Positions 47,865 to 57,687 of a stretch of DNA of 64,000 nt are shown one piece after another. The translations under genes were made by a program, and so were the position numbers. The DNA comes from an uncultured Aquimarina sp. (GTDB lineage: Bacteria > Bacteroidota > Bacteroidia > Flavobacteriales > Flavobacteriaceae). Numbering within the stretch: the first letter of the stretch is position 1; the number at the start of each line of letters is the position of its first letter. A model generated the notes under the pieces. That model did not search any database and was not told the DNA's origin. It saw nothing but the letters and a program-made list of their open reading frames with translations. The stretch lies in assembly GCA_938011245.1 (NCBI GenBank), contig CALLUJ010000031.1, forward strand, positions 1 to 64,000. Reading direction: 5' to 3'.

Positions 47865-49328
47865 CTATTCCTTTATAAAACGTAATGCTTGGCTTTTACC
47901 ATTGTTAGTTATATTTATAATGTAAAAGCCTTGTGTAAGTTTTGTAATATCGATACTAGAATTTACAGCTTTCCCACTTTGAATAAGTTTCGAGTTATAA
48001 TTAACGATTTGGTATTCAAAATTTTTGAAAAGTACATTTTCAATAGTTATAATTTCTGTTGCAGGATTAGGATAAAGTATTAGTTTTTTGCTAATATTCA
48101 ATAAGTCTCGTTTTGCTTTTGGTAATCCGTCATCGATAGTTATAGAAGGAGTTTTAGTTTCATTAATTAGTTTTACAGGATGGTGCTTATTTTCTTTAGA
48201 GCATGAAATATCGATATATTTTTGTAAGCTGTATCCATCGTGGGTTTTTTCAAAGCCTAACTCTTTAGATTTTGTTAATAATTCACAAGCGGTATCGTAT
48301 TCGCCTAAATCATGACATATTATTCCAAGATTTCTTAAGGCATAAGAGTTATTTGGATTTAGTTTTAATGCATGTTTAAGATCTTTTTTCCCTGCATTAG
48401 AATTGCCTAATTTATGTTTTATATAACCTCTTACAGATCTAAGACCTTTTTCTTCGGTTAAACTTCCTAGTTTTATTAGTTGATTTTCGCCGTTAAAAGC
48501 TATCTCAATATGCTCTAAAGCTTTTTTGTAGTTTCCTTGATTTAAATTAATGAGAGCCAAGTTTTGATGAGTAAAGGCGTGTTTAGGCCATACTTTTTTG
48601 GTTTTGTTTAAGTAATGTAATGCCAGTTTATAAGATTTTATTGAAGCTAAATAATCTCCTAAATTATACACTAGTCTAGTTTGAGAGGGGTTTACTTCTA
48701 CAGCCAAATATCGATAATGGATTGCATGGTTTTCAAGTTCAAAATGGCTATAAACACTAGCCATACAATCGTATAGGTTGCCTAAAAATCGACGAGGGAC
48801 TTCATTAATTTTTTTACTTTTTTTTAAAAATCTTTCTATCTGTTTTAAGTTTGATAGAGCCAATGTGTGAAACCCTAATCTATGTAACAAATCTCCTCTT
48901 CTAAAGTAATATGAAATATTAACCGTACTAGACTTCATTTTTTCATTAATTGCATTTAATTGTTTGTAGTATAGTAAAGTACGTTCTTTAGTTTTTTTAT
49001 TATAGGGTTTAAAGTGATTGTCTACAGAGATTAACTTTCCAAATTTAAATTCCCAAGTGGCCTGTTTTTCTCCATTTTTATGGTACTTATAATATTTTCC
49101 ATCTAATATATTATCTCTATAGTTTAAGATTTCACTTATTTTTCCAGAGGGATAATAAGCTTTTACACGAGTTAATTTGTTGTTATTGCCATAGAGTTTT
49201 TCAAGTGCAATTACTCCATCGTCAAAATAAAGAGTCTTAATTTTAATAGTATCTTGAGCCAAAAGAGCATAAGAATTATTAATTATAAAGAAAATAAATA
49301 TAAAAAAACGAATGTGTAAATATTTCAT
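47865..49328 (-). CDS. YwqK-like/TPR protein with T9SS type A sorting domain
   Basis: N-terminal LTRVKAYYPSGKISEILNYRDNILDGKYYKYHKNGEKQ; TPR HAFTHQNLALINLNQGNYKKALEHIEIA; C-terminal LILYPNPATEIITIEN...ITKLTQGFYIINITNNGKSQALRFIKE. Confidence 0.82.
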   Translation of the reverse strand: MKYLHIRFFIFIFFIINNSYALLAQDTIKIKTLYFDDGVIALEKLYGNNNKLTRVKAYYPSGKISEILNYRDNILDGKYYKYHKNGEKQATWEFKFGKLISVDNHFKPYNKKTKERTLLYYKQLNAINEKMKSSTVNISYYFRRGDLLHRLGFHTLALSNLKQIERFLKKSKKINEVPRRFLGNLYDCMASVYSHFELENHAIHYRYLAVEVNPSQTRLVYNLGDYLASIKSYKLALHYLNKTKKVWPKHAFTHQNLALINLNQGNYKKALEHIEIAFNGENQLIKLGSLTEEKGLRSVRGYIKHKLGNSNAGKKDLKHALKLNPNNSYALRNLGIICHDLGEYDTACELLTKSKELGFEKTHDGYSLQKYIDISCSKENKHHPVKLINETKTPSITIDDGLPKAKRDLLNISKKLILYPNPATEIITIENVLFKNFEYQIVNYNSKLIQSGKAVNSSIDITKLTQGFYIINITNNGKSQALRFIKE

Positions 49329-49422
49329 AAGGGTATAATCAAAATAACTATCAATATAAGTTTTTGTATTTAAACTATTGGTAATTAGTTTTTTATTAAA
49401 ATATTATAGATGTTTTATAAGT

Positions 49423-50439
49423 CTACCATTTTATTACTGCACTAGCCCAAGTAAAGCCGCTACCAAAAGCAGCTAAAACTACAGTATCGTCTTTTTTAAT
49501 TTTTCCTTGTTCCCAAGCTTCCGTTAAAGCAATAGGAATAGAAGCAGCAGTAGTGTTTCCGTAATGTTGTATGTTATTAAAAACTTGATTGTCTTCTAGA
49601 CCAAACTTTTTTTGGATAAATTGGGAAATACGCAAATTTGCTTGGTGTGGTATTAACATATCAATATCTTCTTTTTTTAGATTATTTTGAAGCAACCCTT
49701 CCATAATTACTTCCGAAAAACGAGTAACAGCATTTTTAAATACAAATTGCCCATTCATATATGGATAGTAGGTAATGTCGTCGTCTGTAGCAGTTGTGTT
49801 TTCTTTAATTATCTGAGGAACCCAATGCGCTGTACTAGGCCCAATAAGGGCTAATTCTTTAGCATGAACCCCTTCGCTATGCATATGAGTTGACAAGATG
49901 CCTTGACTGTCGTTTTCACTTCTACTAACAACAACAGCACCAGCGCCATCTCCAAAAATAACAGATACCGATCTTCCTCGAGTAGTCATATCCAAACCAC
50001 CACTATGATTTTCACTACCAATAACTAAAATATTCTGGTACATTCCTGTTTTAATGTATTGGTCTGCAATGGATAAGGCATATACAAAACCACTGCATTG
50101 GTTTCTTACATCTATGGCAGGTACGGTAGGAAGTTCTAGTAGGTCTTGAACCTGTACTCCGCAACCAGGAAAATAATAATCGGGACTAAGAGTAGCAAAA
50201 ACAATTAATTCTATTTTATTTTTATCAATTTTAGCACGCTCTAATGCTATTTTAGCAGCTTTTACACCCATTATTGCAGTACTATTACCATCTCCTTTTT
50301 TGATGTGACGGCGTTCTTTGATTCCTGTGCGCTCTTGTATCCAAGCATCATTGGTATCCATTAACTTTGACAAATCATCGTTAGTAACTATATTTTCGGG
50401 GACGTATTTTCCAAGTCCTGTTATTTTTGAACGGTACAT
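49423..50439 (-). CDS. fabH: 3-oxoacyl-ACP synthase III (FabH-like)
   Basis: MYRSKITGLGKYVPENIVTNDDLSKLMDTNDAWIQERTGI; Cys in DVRNQCSGFVYA, His in LIPHQANLRI, Asn in HYGNTTAASIP. Start moved from 50520 to the in-frame ATG at 50439. Confidence 0.9.
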   Translation of the reverse strand: MYRSKITGLGKYVPENIVTNDDLSKLMDTNDAWIQERTGIKERRHIKKGDGNSTAIMGVKAAKIALERAKIDKNKIELIVFATLSPDYYFPGCGVQVQDLLELPTVPAIDVRNQCSGFVYALSIADQYIKTGMYQNILVIGSENHSGGLDMTTRGRSVSVIFGDGAGAVVVSRSENDSQGILSTHMHSEGVHAKELALIGPSTAHWVPQIIKENTTATDDDITYYPYMNGQFVFKNAVTRFSEVIMEGLLQNNLKKEDIDMLIPHQANLRISQFIQKKFGLEDNQVFNNIQHYGNTTAASIPIALTEAWEQGKIKKDDTVVLAAFGSGFTWASAVIKW

Positions 50440-50507
50440 ATTTTTCTTTTGTTGTAGATAGCGCAATTTAGCCAAATTAGTTTTTTTGTAAGCTATAACG
50501 ATAGTTT

Positions 50508-51263
50508 TTAATAAAACCATAATTTAATAGCCATAACGGAAACAGCCGTAATCATAAAAATTTGAATTACACGATCTCCTTTTTTTACAGACCATCGGCT
50601 AGCAAACCAACCTCCTGCAGCATTTCCAATGGCTAACAGTATTCCATATTTAATATTGATGTGACCGTTAATGGCAAAAATATAAATGGCACCAATGGTT
50701 AATAAAAATACTACTAGAGTTTTAATAGCATTAGAATGTACCAGAGATAAATTGTTTAAGTAACTAAAGCCTAAAATCATTAAAAAACCAGTTCCTGCTT
50801 GTATAAATCCTGCATAAATTCCAATAATAAAAAAAGTACCTAATGAAATTAGATATCCTTTTTTAGGGCTTTGAGCAAGATTTTTAGAAGGTTTAGGCTT
50901 CCAAATAGTAAGAATAAGAACACAAAGCATTACTATAGAAAGTACTTTATTAAACCATTGATCTGGAAAATCAATTGCAATATATGCACCTATTATAGCA
51001 CCTCCCAAGGTAACCAAACCTAAAAAAATAGATTTTTTTATTCCTAAGACAAAAGGTGAAATGTTTTTACTATTAAACCCTAAAGCAGAAAATACGGTTT
51101 GAACTATTATACCAATGCGATTGGTTCCGTTAGCAACTGTTGGCGGAAGCCCAAAAAACAAAATAAGAACAGGTAGTATAATTACCGAACCCCCACCTGC
51201 AATAGTATTGATAAATCCCGTTAGAGTTCCTATAAAAATGAGAAGCAAATCTTTTAACTCCAT
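50508..51263 (-). CDS. TauE/SafE-family membrane exporter
   Basis: GTLTGFINTIAGGGSVIILPVLILFFGLPPTVANGTNRIGI; multiple TMs. Confidence 0.92.
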   Translation of the reverse strand: MELKDLLLIFIGTLTGFINTIAGGGSVIILPVLILFFGLPPTVANGTNRIGIIVQTVFSALGFNSKNISPFVLGIKKSIFLGLVTLGGAIIGAYIAIDFPDQWFNKVLSIVMLCVLILTIWKPKPSKNLAQSPKKGYLISLGTFFIIGIYAGFIQAGTGFLMILGFSYLNNLSLVHSNAIKTLVVFLLTIGAIYIFAINGHINIKYGILLAIGNAAGGWFASRWSVKKGDRVIQIFMITAVSVMAIKLWFY

Positions 51264-51275
51264 GTGGTTTTAATG

Positions 51276-51635
51276 TTATTTCTTTTCAGTTCTTATGTAA
51301 TCTATTTCAATCATTTCTTCAATAGATTCGATAAGTAATTCGTATGGAATGTTATTACTATTTTTGATGTGATAACTCAATACTACCTTTCGTCCTAGAC
51401 GTTGTAAAATACCATGTTTATTCGAGAGCTTTTGTCCTGCCATAAAACATAGATGTACTCCTTCTTTTTTATCGGGATTTAGATAAAAAATATGTTTGTT
51501 TCCAAAATAAGTAGGAATTCCCCATTTAATATAACTTTTGAGTCCGTAGGATTTAGTAAAAAGCGTATGGAAAAGCATAAGGATTTCTTGTTCTTTTGGA
51601 GGACGATTTATAATATATGTGGCAACGGGATTCAT
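51276..51635 (-). CDS. DUF1801-family protein
   Basis: 119 aa; KSYIKWGIPTYFGNKHIFYLNPDKKEGVHLCF. Confidence 0.75.
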   Translation of the reverse strand: MNPVATYIINRPPKEQEILMLFHTLFTKSYGLKSYIKWGIPTYFGNKHIFYLNPDKKEGVHLCFMAGQKLSNKHGILQRLGRKVVLSYHIKNSNNIPYELLIESIEEMIEIDYIRTEKK

Positions 51636-52040
51636 TACTTCAATTATATGTTAAATAATAAGTTGTGTTTTATAAGTTATAGTTCTAATTATTACCAACA
51701 GAATTAATATAAAAAACAACTTTTATGGAATTGAAACAAAATTACGCACAAAAGTTATTCTGTTAGTTTATTCTATACTACAATTGTGGATTTAAATTAG
51801 AATAATAATACACGGGAAATTATAAAAACCTTTTGAGATTGAAATTTGATTTCAATTGCGAGATAGAGATATTTTTTTTAGTTAGTAAATAGTACTTTAA
51901 TTGAAAAAATTCAACATCTATTTATTCCTTTTTAGGCTCAAAAATTCCTTTTAAACCTATTTTATACTGCGAAAACAGTATGCAATGCTTTGATTTGCAG
52001 TGTTAATTAGAAATATTAATAATTATAACTTTAAAATCTT

Positions 52041-53954
52041 ATGAAAAGGAATTTGTTTTACGCAGCGGCATTAGCAGCAGTTTTAATTTCATCTTGTGAT
52101 AGTGATGATGAACCAATTAATGTACCGATTAATCCGCCAATAGAAGAACCAATACCAAGTGTTGGTACAGTAGTATTAAACGAAGTAGAATACTTAGGTA
52201 ATCGAGTAGAAATTTATAATAATAGTAATGCGTCTGTAGATATAACAAATTATTGGTTATGTTTAGGTCCAGGAAGATATTCTAGAATAGGAGCTTTAGA
52301 AATAGAAGGTAATCTAGTTTTAGGAGCAGGAGAGTTGGCAGTAGTATCTTATAATATGCCAACAGAATCTGGAGGGTTAGGGCTTTACAGAACAGGTGGA
52401 GGTTTCGGAAACCCTGATAACATTGTAGATTTTGTTCAGTGGGGTGAAGCAGGTTCTCCTAGAGAAAATGTGGCAGTATCTGCGGGTATTTGGACAGAAG
52501 GAGATTTTGTTCCTGTTTCAGGAATAGATACTTACAGTATAGAATATGATGGAGAAGGTGATGCAGCTTCTGATTGGACAGAAGCGTCTAACTCTTCTTT
52601 AGGATTAGCTAATGGTACAGGAGTTGCTTCTGCGATGACTACGTTTGATGTTAAGATTACAAATGTTACTAATTATTTGAATGCTCATGTATTTAATACA
52701 CCTGTAGGAGCAACTAGCCCAGGACCTTTAAATGCTAATGGATTACAATATCAAATTACTTTTAAAGCAGTGCCTGGTACAAAATTTACGCCAGTAACCA
52801 TGATGGGTAATAGTAATGATTGGTTTTTAGCCCCAACAGATTTAGGAGGAATTTCTTTATGGGACGAAAGTGGGAATGCTTTAAATAATGTAGATATAGC
52901 TAGTCAACTTTCTTTATACGATGCAGGTACAGAAGCAGATAATAATCCAGCTAATTTCCCTCCAGCAGGTGCTAATGTAGGACCAGCAGATGCTAATTCA
53001 GCAGTAAGGATATTATCGGGTAGAGGTAATGGAGATATTTATATGACTGCAATTTTGAACTATGCACCAGCAGCAGCAGCTAACGAAGCAGGAACGTTTA
53101 CTTTTACTATAACAGCAACGAATGCACCAGATCCAACCTTGCCAGCAAGTTCTAACAATGGATTTGTAATTACCCCTGGTATTGTTGTATTACATGCACA
53201 GCCAGAACCTTTATTTACTTTAGGTCAGCCAGATAGAGGAGTTGGTTTAGAAGGAATTGCAGAAGACGGTCAGCCAGGAGTATTATATAATTGGTTTAAA
53301 GAAACAGGTTCAACAGGAGCACCATTACGTTTGTCTTCTTCTTTAAGTGTTTTTTCTCCAGGGTTAGTATATGCATTCAACTCAGAAAGAGATCCATTAG
53401 TACTACAAGGATCTATTAATCCTGCAAATAATGGTTTAGAAGAATTAGCGGAAGATGGTAATAATGCTGTAGCAGTAGATTACTTAGATGGTTTAAATAT
53501 ACCAGTAGCAGCTAGTAATGAGACTACTAACCAAGGTCCAGGAGGAGAATTAAATTTCTCGTTAAATGTACCACAAGGACAAGGTTATAAATTAGGTTTT
53601 ACAACAATGCTTGTAGAAACTAACGATTGGTTTATTTCTTATAATAATGCAGGTTTCCCATTATGGGATGAAAACGGTGTTGCAGTTTCAGGAACAGGAG
53701 CAAGCACTAAGTCGTACTTATACGATGCAGGAACAGAAGTAGACGAAGCAGTTGGATTTGGAATATACCAAGCACCTAGACAATCTGCTGTTAATGTTGG
53801 CCCTGCCGATGCTAATAATATTGTAAGAAGAGTTGGGTCTATTGATGATGTACAATTTGGAAAAGGATCTATAGTTAGTCCAGCAGGTGTTGTATATGTA
53901 AGAGACCCTAGAGGAGGTTATAATGTATTCCGTATAGAAGTAACTCCTAGATAA
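52041..53954 (+). CDS. Lipoprotein with lamin-tail-like domain and two spondin-N-like domains
   Basis: Lipobox VLISSC; VVLNEVEYLGNRVEIYNNSNASVDITNYWLCL; duplicated segments TMMGNSNDWFLAP..GISLWDESG..LSLYDAGTEADNNPA...NVGPADAN and TMLVETNDWFISY..GFPLWDENG..SYLYDAGTEVDEAVG...NVGPADAN. Confidence 0.8.
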   Translation: MKRNLFYAAALAAVLISSCDSDDEPINVPINPPIEEPIPSVGTVVLNEVEYLGNRVEIYNNSNASVDITNYWLCLGPGRYSRIGALEIEGNLVLGAGELAVVSYNMPTESGGLGLYRTGGGFGNPDNIVDFVQWGEAGSPRENVAVSAGIWTEGDFVPVSGIDTYSIEYDGEGDAASDWTEASNSSLGLANGTGVASAMTTFDVKITNVTNYLNAHVFNTPVGATSPGPLNANGLQYQITFKAVPGTKFTPVTMMGNSNDWFLAPTDLGGISLWDESGNALNNVDIASQLSLYDAGTEADNNPANFPPAGANVGPADANSAVRILSGRGNGDIYMTAILNYAPAAAANEAGTFTFTITATNAPDPTLPASSNNGFVITPGIVVLHAQPEPLFTLGQPDRGVGLEGIAEDGQPGVLYNWFKETGSTGAPLRLSSSLSVFSPGLVYAFNSERDPLVLQGSINPANNGLEELAEDGNNAVAVDYLDGLNIPVAASNETTNQGPGGELNFSLNVPQGQGYKLGFTTMLVETNDWFISYNNAGFPLWDENGVAVSGTGASTKSYLYDAGTEVDEAVGFGIYQAPRQSAVNVGPADANNIVRRVGSIDDVQFGKGSIVSPAGVVYVRDPRGGYNVFRIEVTPR

Positions 53955-53982
53955 AATAATTTTTTATGTTTTTCTAAAAAGG

Positions 53983-54015
53983 TGCCTTAGCTACATATAG
54001 TTAAGGCATTTTTTT
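53983..54015 (+). terminator. Terminator after the spondin-domain gene
   Basis: TGCCTTAgCTacatatAGtTAAGGCA followed by a T run. Confidence 0.7.
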
Positions 54016-54322
54016 AGTTAAAGGATGCGATAATTTATTACAAAAAATAAACAATATGTGTTATTCCAACCTACTACAATTTAATACGTATTACGTGTTA
54101 AAGCTTTGTTATAAGTTTTGTAATATGCAATAAACAGAATTCACAACAATATTTAAGGTGGATTGTAAATACGATAGATTTTTTAGTATAAAAACTCAAG
54201 TTTAAATAATATACTTAGTGCGTAAATAACGTATTATTTTACAAATCATAAAACTAAGTTATCCTATCAGAATCTATTCGATTACTGTTGCTAAAATTTG
54301 TAAATTTGCTCAAATTGCAGCT

Positions 54323-55198
54323 ATGAACATAGAAACAATAACCCCTATTAAAGAACGTGTAAAAAAACCAAAATGGTTACGTGTAAAATTGCCTACAGGT
54401 AAAAAATACACAGAATTACGTGGTTTGGTAGATAAGTACGATTTACATACAATATGTACCTCGGGAAGTTGCCCTAATATGGGTGAATGTTGGAGCGAAG
54501 GTACTGCTACTTTTATGATATTAGGAAATATTTGCACTAGATCCTGTGGTTTTTGTGGAGTACAAACAGGTCGTCCAGATACAGTAGACTGGGCAGAGCC
54601 CGAAAAGGTTTCTCGTTCTATAAAGCTTATGAAAATTAAGCACGCCGTAATTACTTCCGTAGATAGAGACGATTTAGCAGATGGAGGTTCCATAATTTGG
54701 GCGGAAACGATACAGGCTATTAGAAGGATGAATCCAGAAACAACTTTGGAAACTTTAATTCCTGATTTTATGGGGAAGAAAAGAAATATAGATCGCATTA
54801 TTTATGAAGCCCCAGAAGTGGTTTCTCACAATATGGAAACAGTTCGAAGACTAACGAGAGAAGTTCGTATTCAAGCAAAATACGATCAAAGTTTAGAAGT
54901 GCTAAGGTATTTAAAGCAAGAGGGGATTCACAGAACTAAAAGTGGTATAATGCTAGGTCTAGGAGAACGTGAAGATGAGGTATTACAGACTATGGAAGAT
55001 TTACGAAAGGTAAATTTAGATGTACTTACCATTGGACAGTATTTACAACCAAGTAAAAAACATTTACCTGTCAAACAATTTATCTTACCAGAACAATTCG
55101 AAAAGTACGAAAAGATAGGCTTAGAAATGGGATTTAGACATGTAGAAAGCAGTGCTTTAGTGCGATCTTCTTATAAAGCACAAAAACATATTACATAG
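54323..55198 (+). CDS. lipA: Lipoyl synthase
   Basis: CTSGSCPNMGECWSEGTATFMILGNICTRSCGFCGVQTG (two CxnC clusters of radical SAM LipA); GLGEREDEVLQTMEDLR. Confidence 0.96.
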   Translation: MNIETITPIKERVKKPKWLRVKLPTGKKYTELRGLVDKYDLHTICTSGSCPNMGECWSEGTATFMILGNICTRSCGFCGVQTGRPDTVDWAEPEKVSRSIKLMKIKHAVITSVDRDDLADGGSIIWAETIQAIRRMNPETTLETLIPDFMGKKRNIDRIIYEAPEVVSHNMETVRRLTREVRIQAKYDQSLEVLRYLKQEGIHRTKSGIMLGLGEREDEVLQTMEDLRKVNLDVLTIGQYLQPSKKHLPVKQFILPEQFEKYEKIGLEMGFRHVESSALVRSSYKAQKHIT

Positions 55199-55327
55199 CA
55201 ATTACTTAAAGTTTTCAAGGATAAAATAATTAGATTTATTAACTCCAAATGTAAATTATTATTACTGCGATAGAAATTTATTTTTGAAAGATAAGAAAAG
55301 TAAAAGCTAGGATTAATTGATTGTAAA

Positions 55328-55372
55328 ACACTTATTTATTCTTTTTAATAATTAAAAAGAATAAATAAGTGT
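55328..55372. repeat. 22-bp perfect AT-rich inverted repeat with 1-nt centre between lipA and the histidine kinase
   Basis: ACACTTATTTATTCTTTTTAAT-a-ATTAAAAAGAATAAATAAGTGT read directly. Confidence 0.9.
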
Positions 55373-55471
55373 AATTGTATGTTAATAATGATTCTTTAAG
55401 ATTAGCAAATTATGGTACCTTAAAGTTATGAGATTTAGTTATATTTAACCAATTGCTTAAATTAATGTTAA

Positions 55472-56929
55472 ATGTACAGTATAAGATTTATTATCTTAAT
55501 GTTTTTGTTTGGCTTCCAAAGTTTATTGACAATGTCCATAAATACAGTTGTTGATGTTCCAACAGTAGACTTTTCTCATACTAGTTTTGCAGAAGATTTA
55601 CGATCTGTTATAGAGGAAAAACCAATTATTGATAATCCAGATTTTCAATACGGTAATTTGATTATTCTTTTTAGTGTTACACTAATTACTATTTTAACAC
55701 TACTAACCTTTTCACTGTATAAAATTAACAAAATTAGAGCGAAAGCTAATTTTTTACTTCAACAAAAGAATACAGAGCTTATAGTTGCAAAAGAGAAAGC
55801 AGAAAAAGCAAATAAAACAAAAACCCAGTTTCTATCTAATATAACACACGAGTTGCGAACTCCTTTGTATGCTGTTACGGGGTTAACACATCTTTTATTG
55901 GAAGAAAACCCTACAGCTAATCAAAAAGAACATTTAAATTCACTTCGTTTTTCCGGAGAATATTTATTATCTCTAATTAATAATATACTAGATTTAAATA
56001 AATTAGAAGCAAACAAAGTAAATATAGAAGTTACTTTATTTAACCTTAAGAAAAGGATAAGCGATGTAATAATTGCTTTAAATAAGGCAGCACAGGATAG
56101 GAATAACAAAGTAAACTTTTACTTTGATGATAATATTCCAAATAAAATAAAAGGGGATTCCCTTAAAGTCTCTCAAATACTAATCAATCTAGTGGGTAAT
56201 GCTATTAAGTTTACTCGGGATGGAATTATTTCTATTCGTGTAAATTTTATAGAGGAATTGGAAAACGAAAAAATACGTTTGTATTTTGAAATAGAAGATA
56301 ATGGTGTTGGAATTTCAGAAGATAAAAGAGAAGAAATTTTTGGGAGTTTTAACCAAGAGTCGCAAGAAATTAACCGTATGTATGGCGGGAGTGGTTTAGG
56401 ATTATCCATAGTTAAAAATTTGTTAGAACTTTTAGGAAGCGATATAAAGTTAGAAAGTGAATACGGAAAGGGATCTCGTTTTTTCTTTGAATTGGATTTT
56501 GAAAAGGTAGAGGGCACCGAACTATCAACTCAAAAACAGGCTTTAAAAGAAATTAATTTTGGTTTATTAAAAAACAAGAAAATCTTAATAGTTGAAGATA
56601 ACAAGATAAATCAATTAATAACTCGTAAAATTTTAGAAAAGCAGGGTGTAACATGTGATGTTGCAAATAATGGAGATATAGCTGTAGATAAAGCTAAAAA
56701 TTTAAATTATGATTTAATTTTAATGGATATTCATATGCCAGGAATAAGTGGTGTGGAAGCAACAAAGCTAATTCGTAAGTTTGATATGCGTACGCCAATT
56801 ATTGCACTAACGGCGGTAACTTTAGAGGATCATTTAGAAGAGTTTTTTGCTAATGGAATTACAGATGTAATTCCTAAACCATACAAAACAGAAGAGTTTT
56901 TTGAAAAATTACAAAAAGCTTTTATATAA
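55472..56929 (+). CDS. Hybrid sensor histidine kinase/response regulator
   Basis: HisKA FLSNITHELRTPLYAVTGLTHLL; HATPase (QILINLVGNAIKFTRDG, DNGVGIS, GGSGLGLSIVKNLLELLGSDI); C-terminal REC (KILIVEDNKINQLI...YDLILMDIHMPGISG). Confidence 0.95.
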   Translation: MYSIRFIILMFLFGFQSLLTMSINTVVDVPTVDFSHTSFAEDLRSVIEEKPIIDNPDFQYGNLIILFSVTLITILTLLTFSLYKINKIRAKANFLLQQKNTELIVAKEKAEKANKTKTQFLSNITHELRTPLYAVTGLTHLLLEENPTANQKEHLNSLRFSGEYLLSLINNILDLNKLEANKVNIEVTLFNLKKRISDVIIALNKAAQDRNNKVNFYFDDNIPNKIKGDSLKVSQILINLVGNAIKFTRDGIISIRVNFIEELENEKIRLYFEIEDNGVGISEDKREEIFGSFNQESQEINRMYGGSGLGLSIVKNLLELLGSDIKLESEYGKGSRFFFELDFEKVEGTELSTQKQALKEINFGLLKNKKILIVEDNKINQLITRKILEKQGVTCDVANNGDIAVDKAKNLNYDLILMDIHMPGISGVEATKLIRKFDMRTPIIALTAVTLEDHLEEFFANGITDVIPKPYKTEEFFEKLQKAFI

Positions 56930-56955
56930 ATGTTTTAACCACTTAAAAATTATAT

Positions 56956-57684
56956 TTATTGAAAGGTAAAATTAATAAACACTCCACGAGTTCTTAATTT
57001 GTCAATAGGAGAAGTGTATTGGCTTGGTAAATTATCGTCTTGAACAATTTCGTTAGTAGTGGAAAAGACACCTCTAATAGAAGGTGTAAATTTAAAATAA
57101 GGTAAAAAGAAATCGATGCCAAAACCTAACTCATAATTAAATAAATTCGTTTTTGTTCTAAATTCCCCAACACTATTATCGTCGGGGTTATCTTCATTAC
57201 TCGAAAGATTAATAGAGGTAGAAACCCCTCCTACAATAAAAGGTTTAAAGTTGTTTAAACGTTTTGTAGAAAGTTTGATTAATATAGGTATATGTACAGC
57301 AGTAGTCTGTACTTCCCGTTTAGTATCGTTAATTCTTGTAGAGACAATATTTGGAAAAAATAATTCCCTAGTAGTAAAAATTACACCAGGTTCGGTTCTA
57401 AGGTCTACATAGTCGTTAATACGAAGATTACCAATAAGTCCCACATTAAATCCAATTTGTTTATTGGTTACAATATCTTGTCTATTTACCTCTAAATTAG
57501 CACGATCTTCAACATAATCAACTTTAAAATCTAAAGAATTGAATCCGAGGTAGTATCCCCATCGATATTTTTTTTTATCGTGGTTCTGTCTATTTAATAA
57601 ACGATCTTTAGTAAATATTCCTTGTGCTAAACTAATTTGAAAACTAAAAAGTATAAGGAAAAGAAGGGTCAGTTTTTTTATCAT
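56956..57684 (-). CDS. porT: PorT-family outer-membrane protein (T9SS component candidate)
   Basis: Signal peptide, beta-barrel pattern; KKYRWGYYLGFNSLDFKVDY; directly downstream of ubiE, the usual porT/sprT location in Flavobacteriia. Confidence 0.78.
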   Translation of the reverse strand: MIKKLTLLFLILFSFQISLAQGIFTKDRLLNRQNHDKKKYRWGYYLGFNSLDFKVDYVEDRANLEVNRQDIVTNKQIGFNVGLIGNLRINDYVDLRTEPGVIFTTRELFFPNIVSTRINDTKREVQTTAVHIPILIKLSTKRLNNFKPFIVGGVSTSINLSSNEDNPDDNSVGEFRTKTNLFNYELGFGIDFFLPYFKFTPSIRGVFSTTNEIVQDDNLPSQYTSPIDKLRTRGVFINFTFQ

Positions 57685-57687
57685 TAT

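Noticed and set aside
54082-54093. 12-bp palindrome TAATACGTATTA upstream of lipA
   Set aside because: Such AT-rich palindromes are expected by chance at this composition; no second copy or spacing supports a regulatory role.
54310-54798. 162-aa minus-strand ORF
   Set aside because: Lies fully antisense to the conserved lipA 5' half; no family resemblance.
56173-56517. 114-aa minus-strand ORF
   Set aside because: Antisense to the histidine kinase ATPase domain; shadow ORF.
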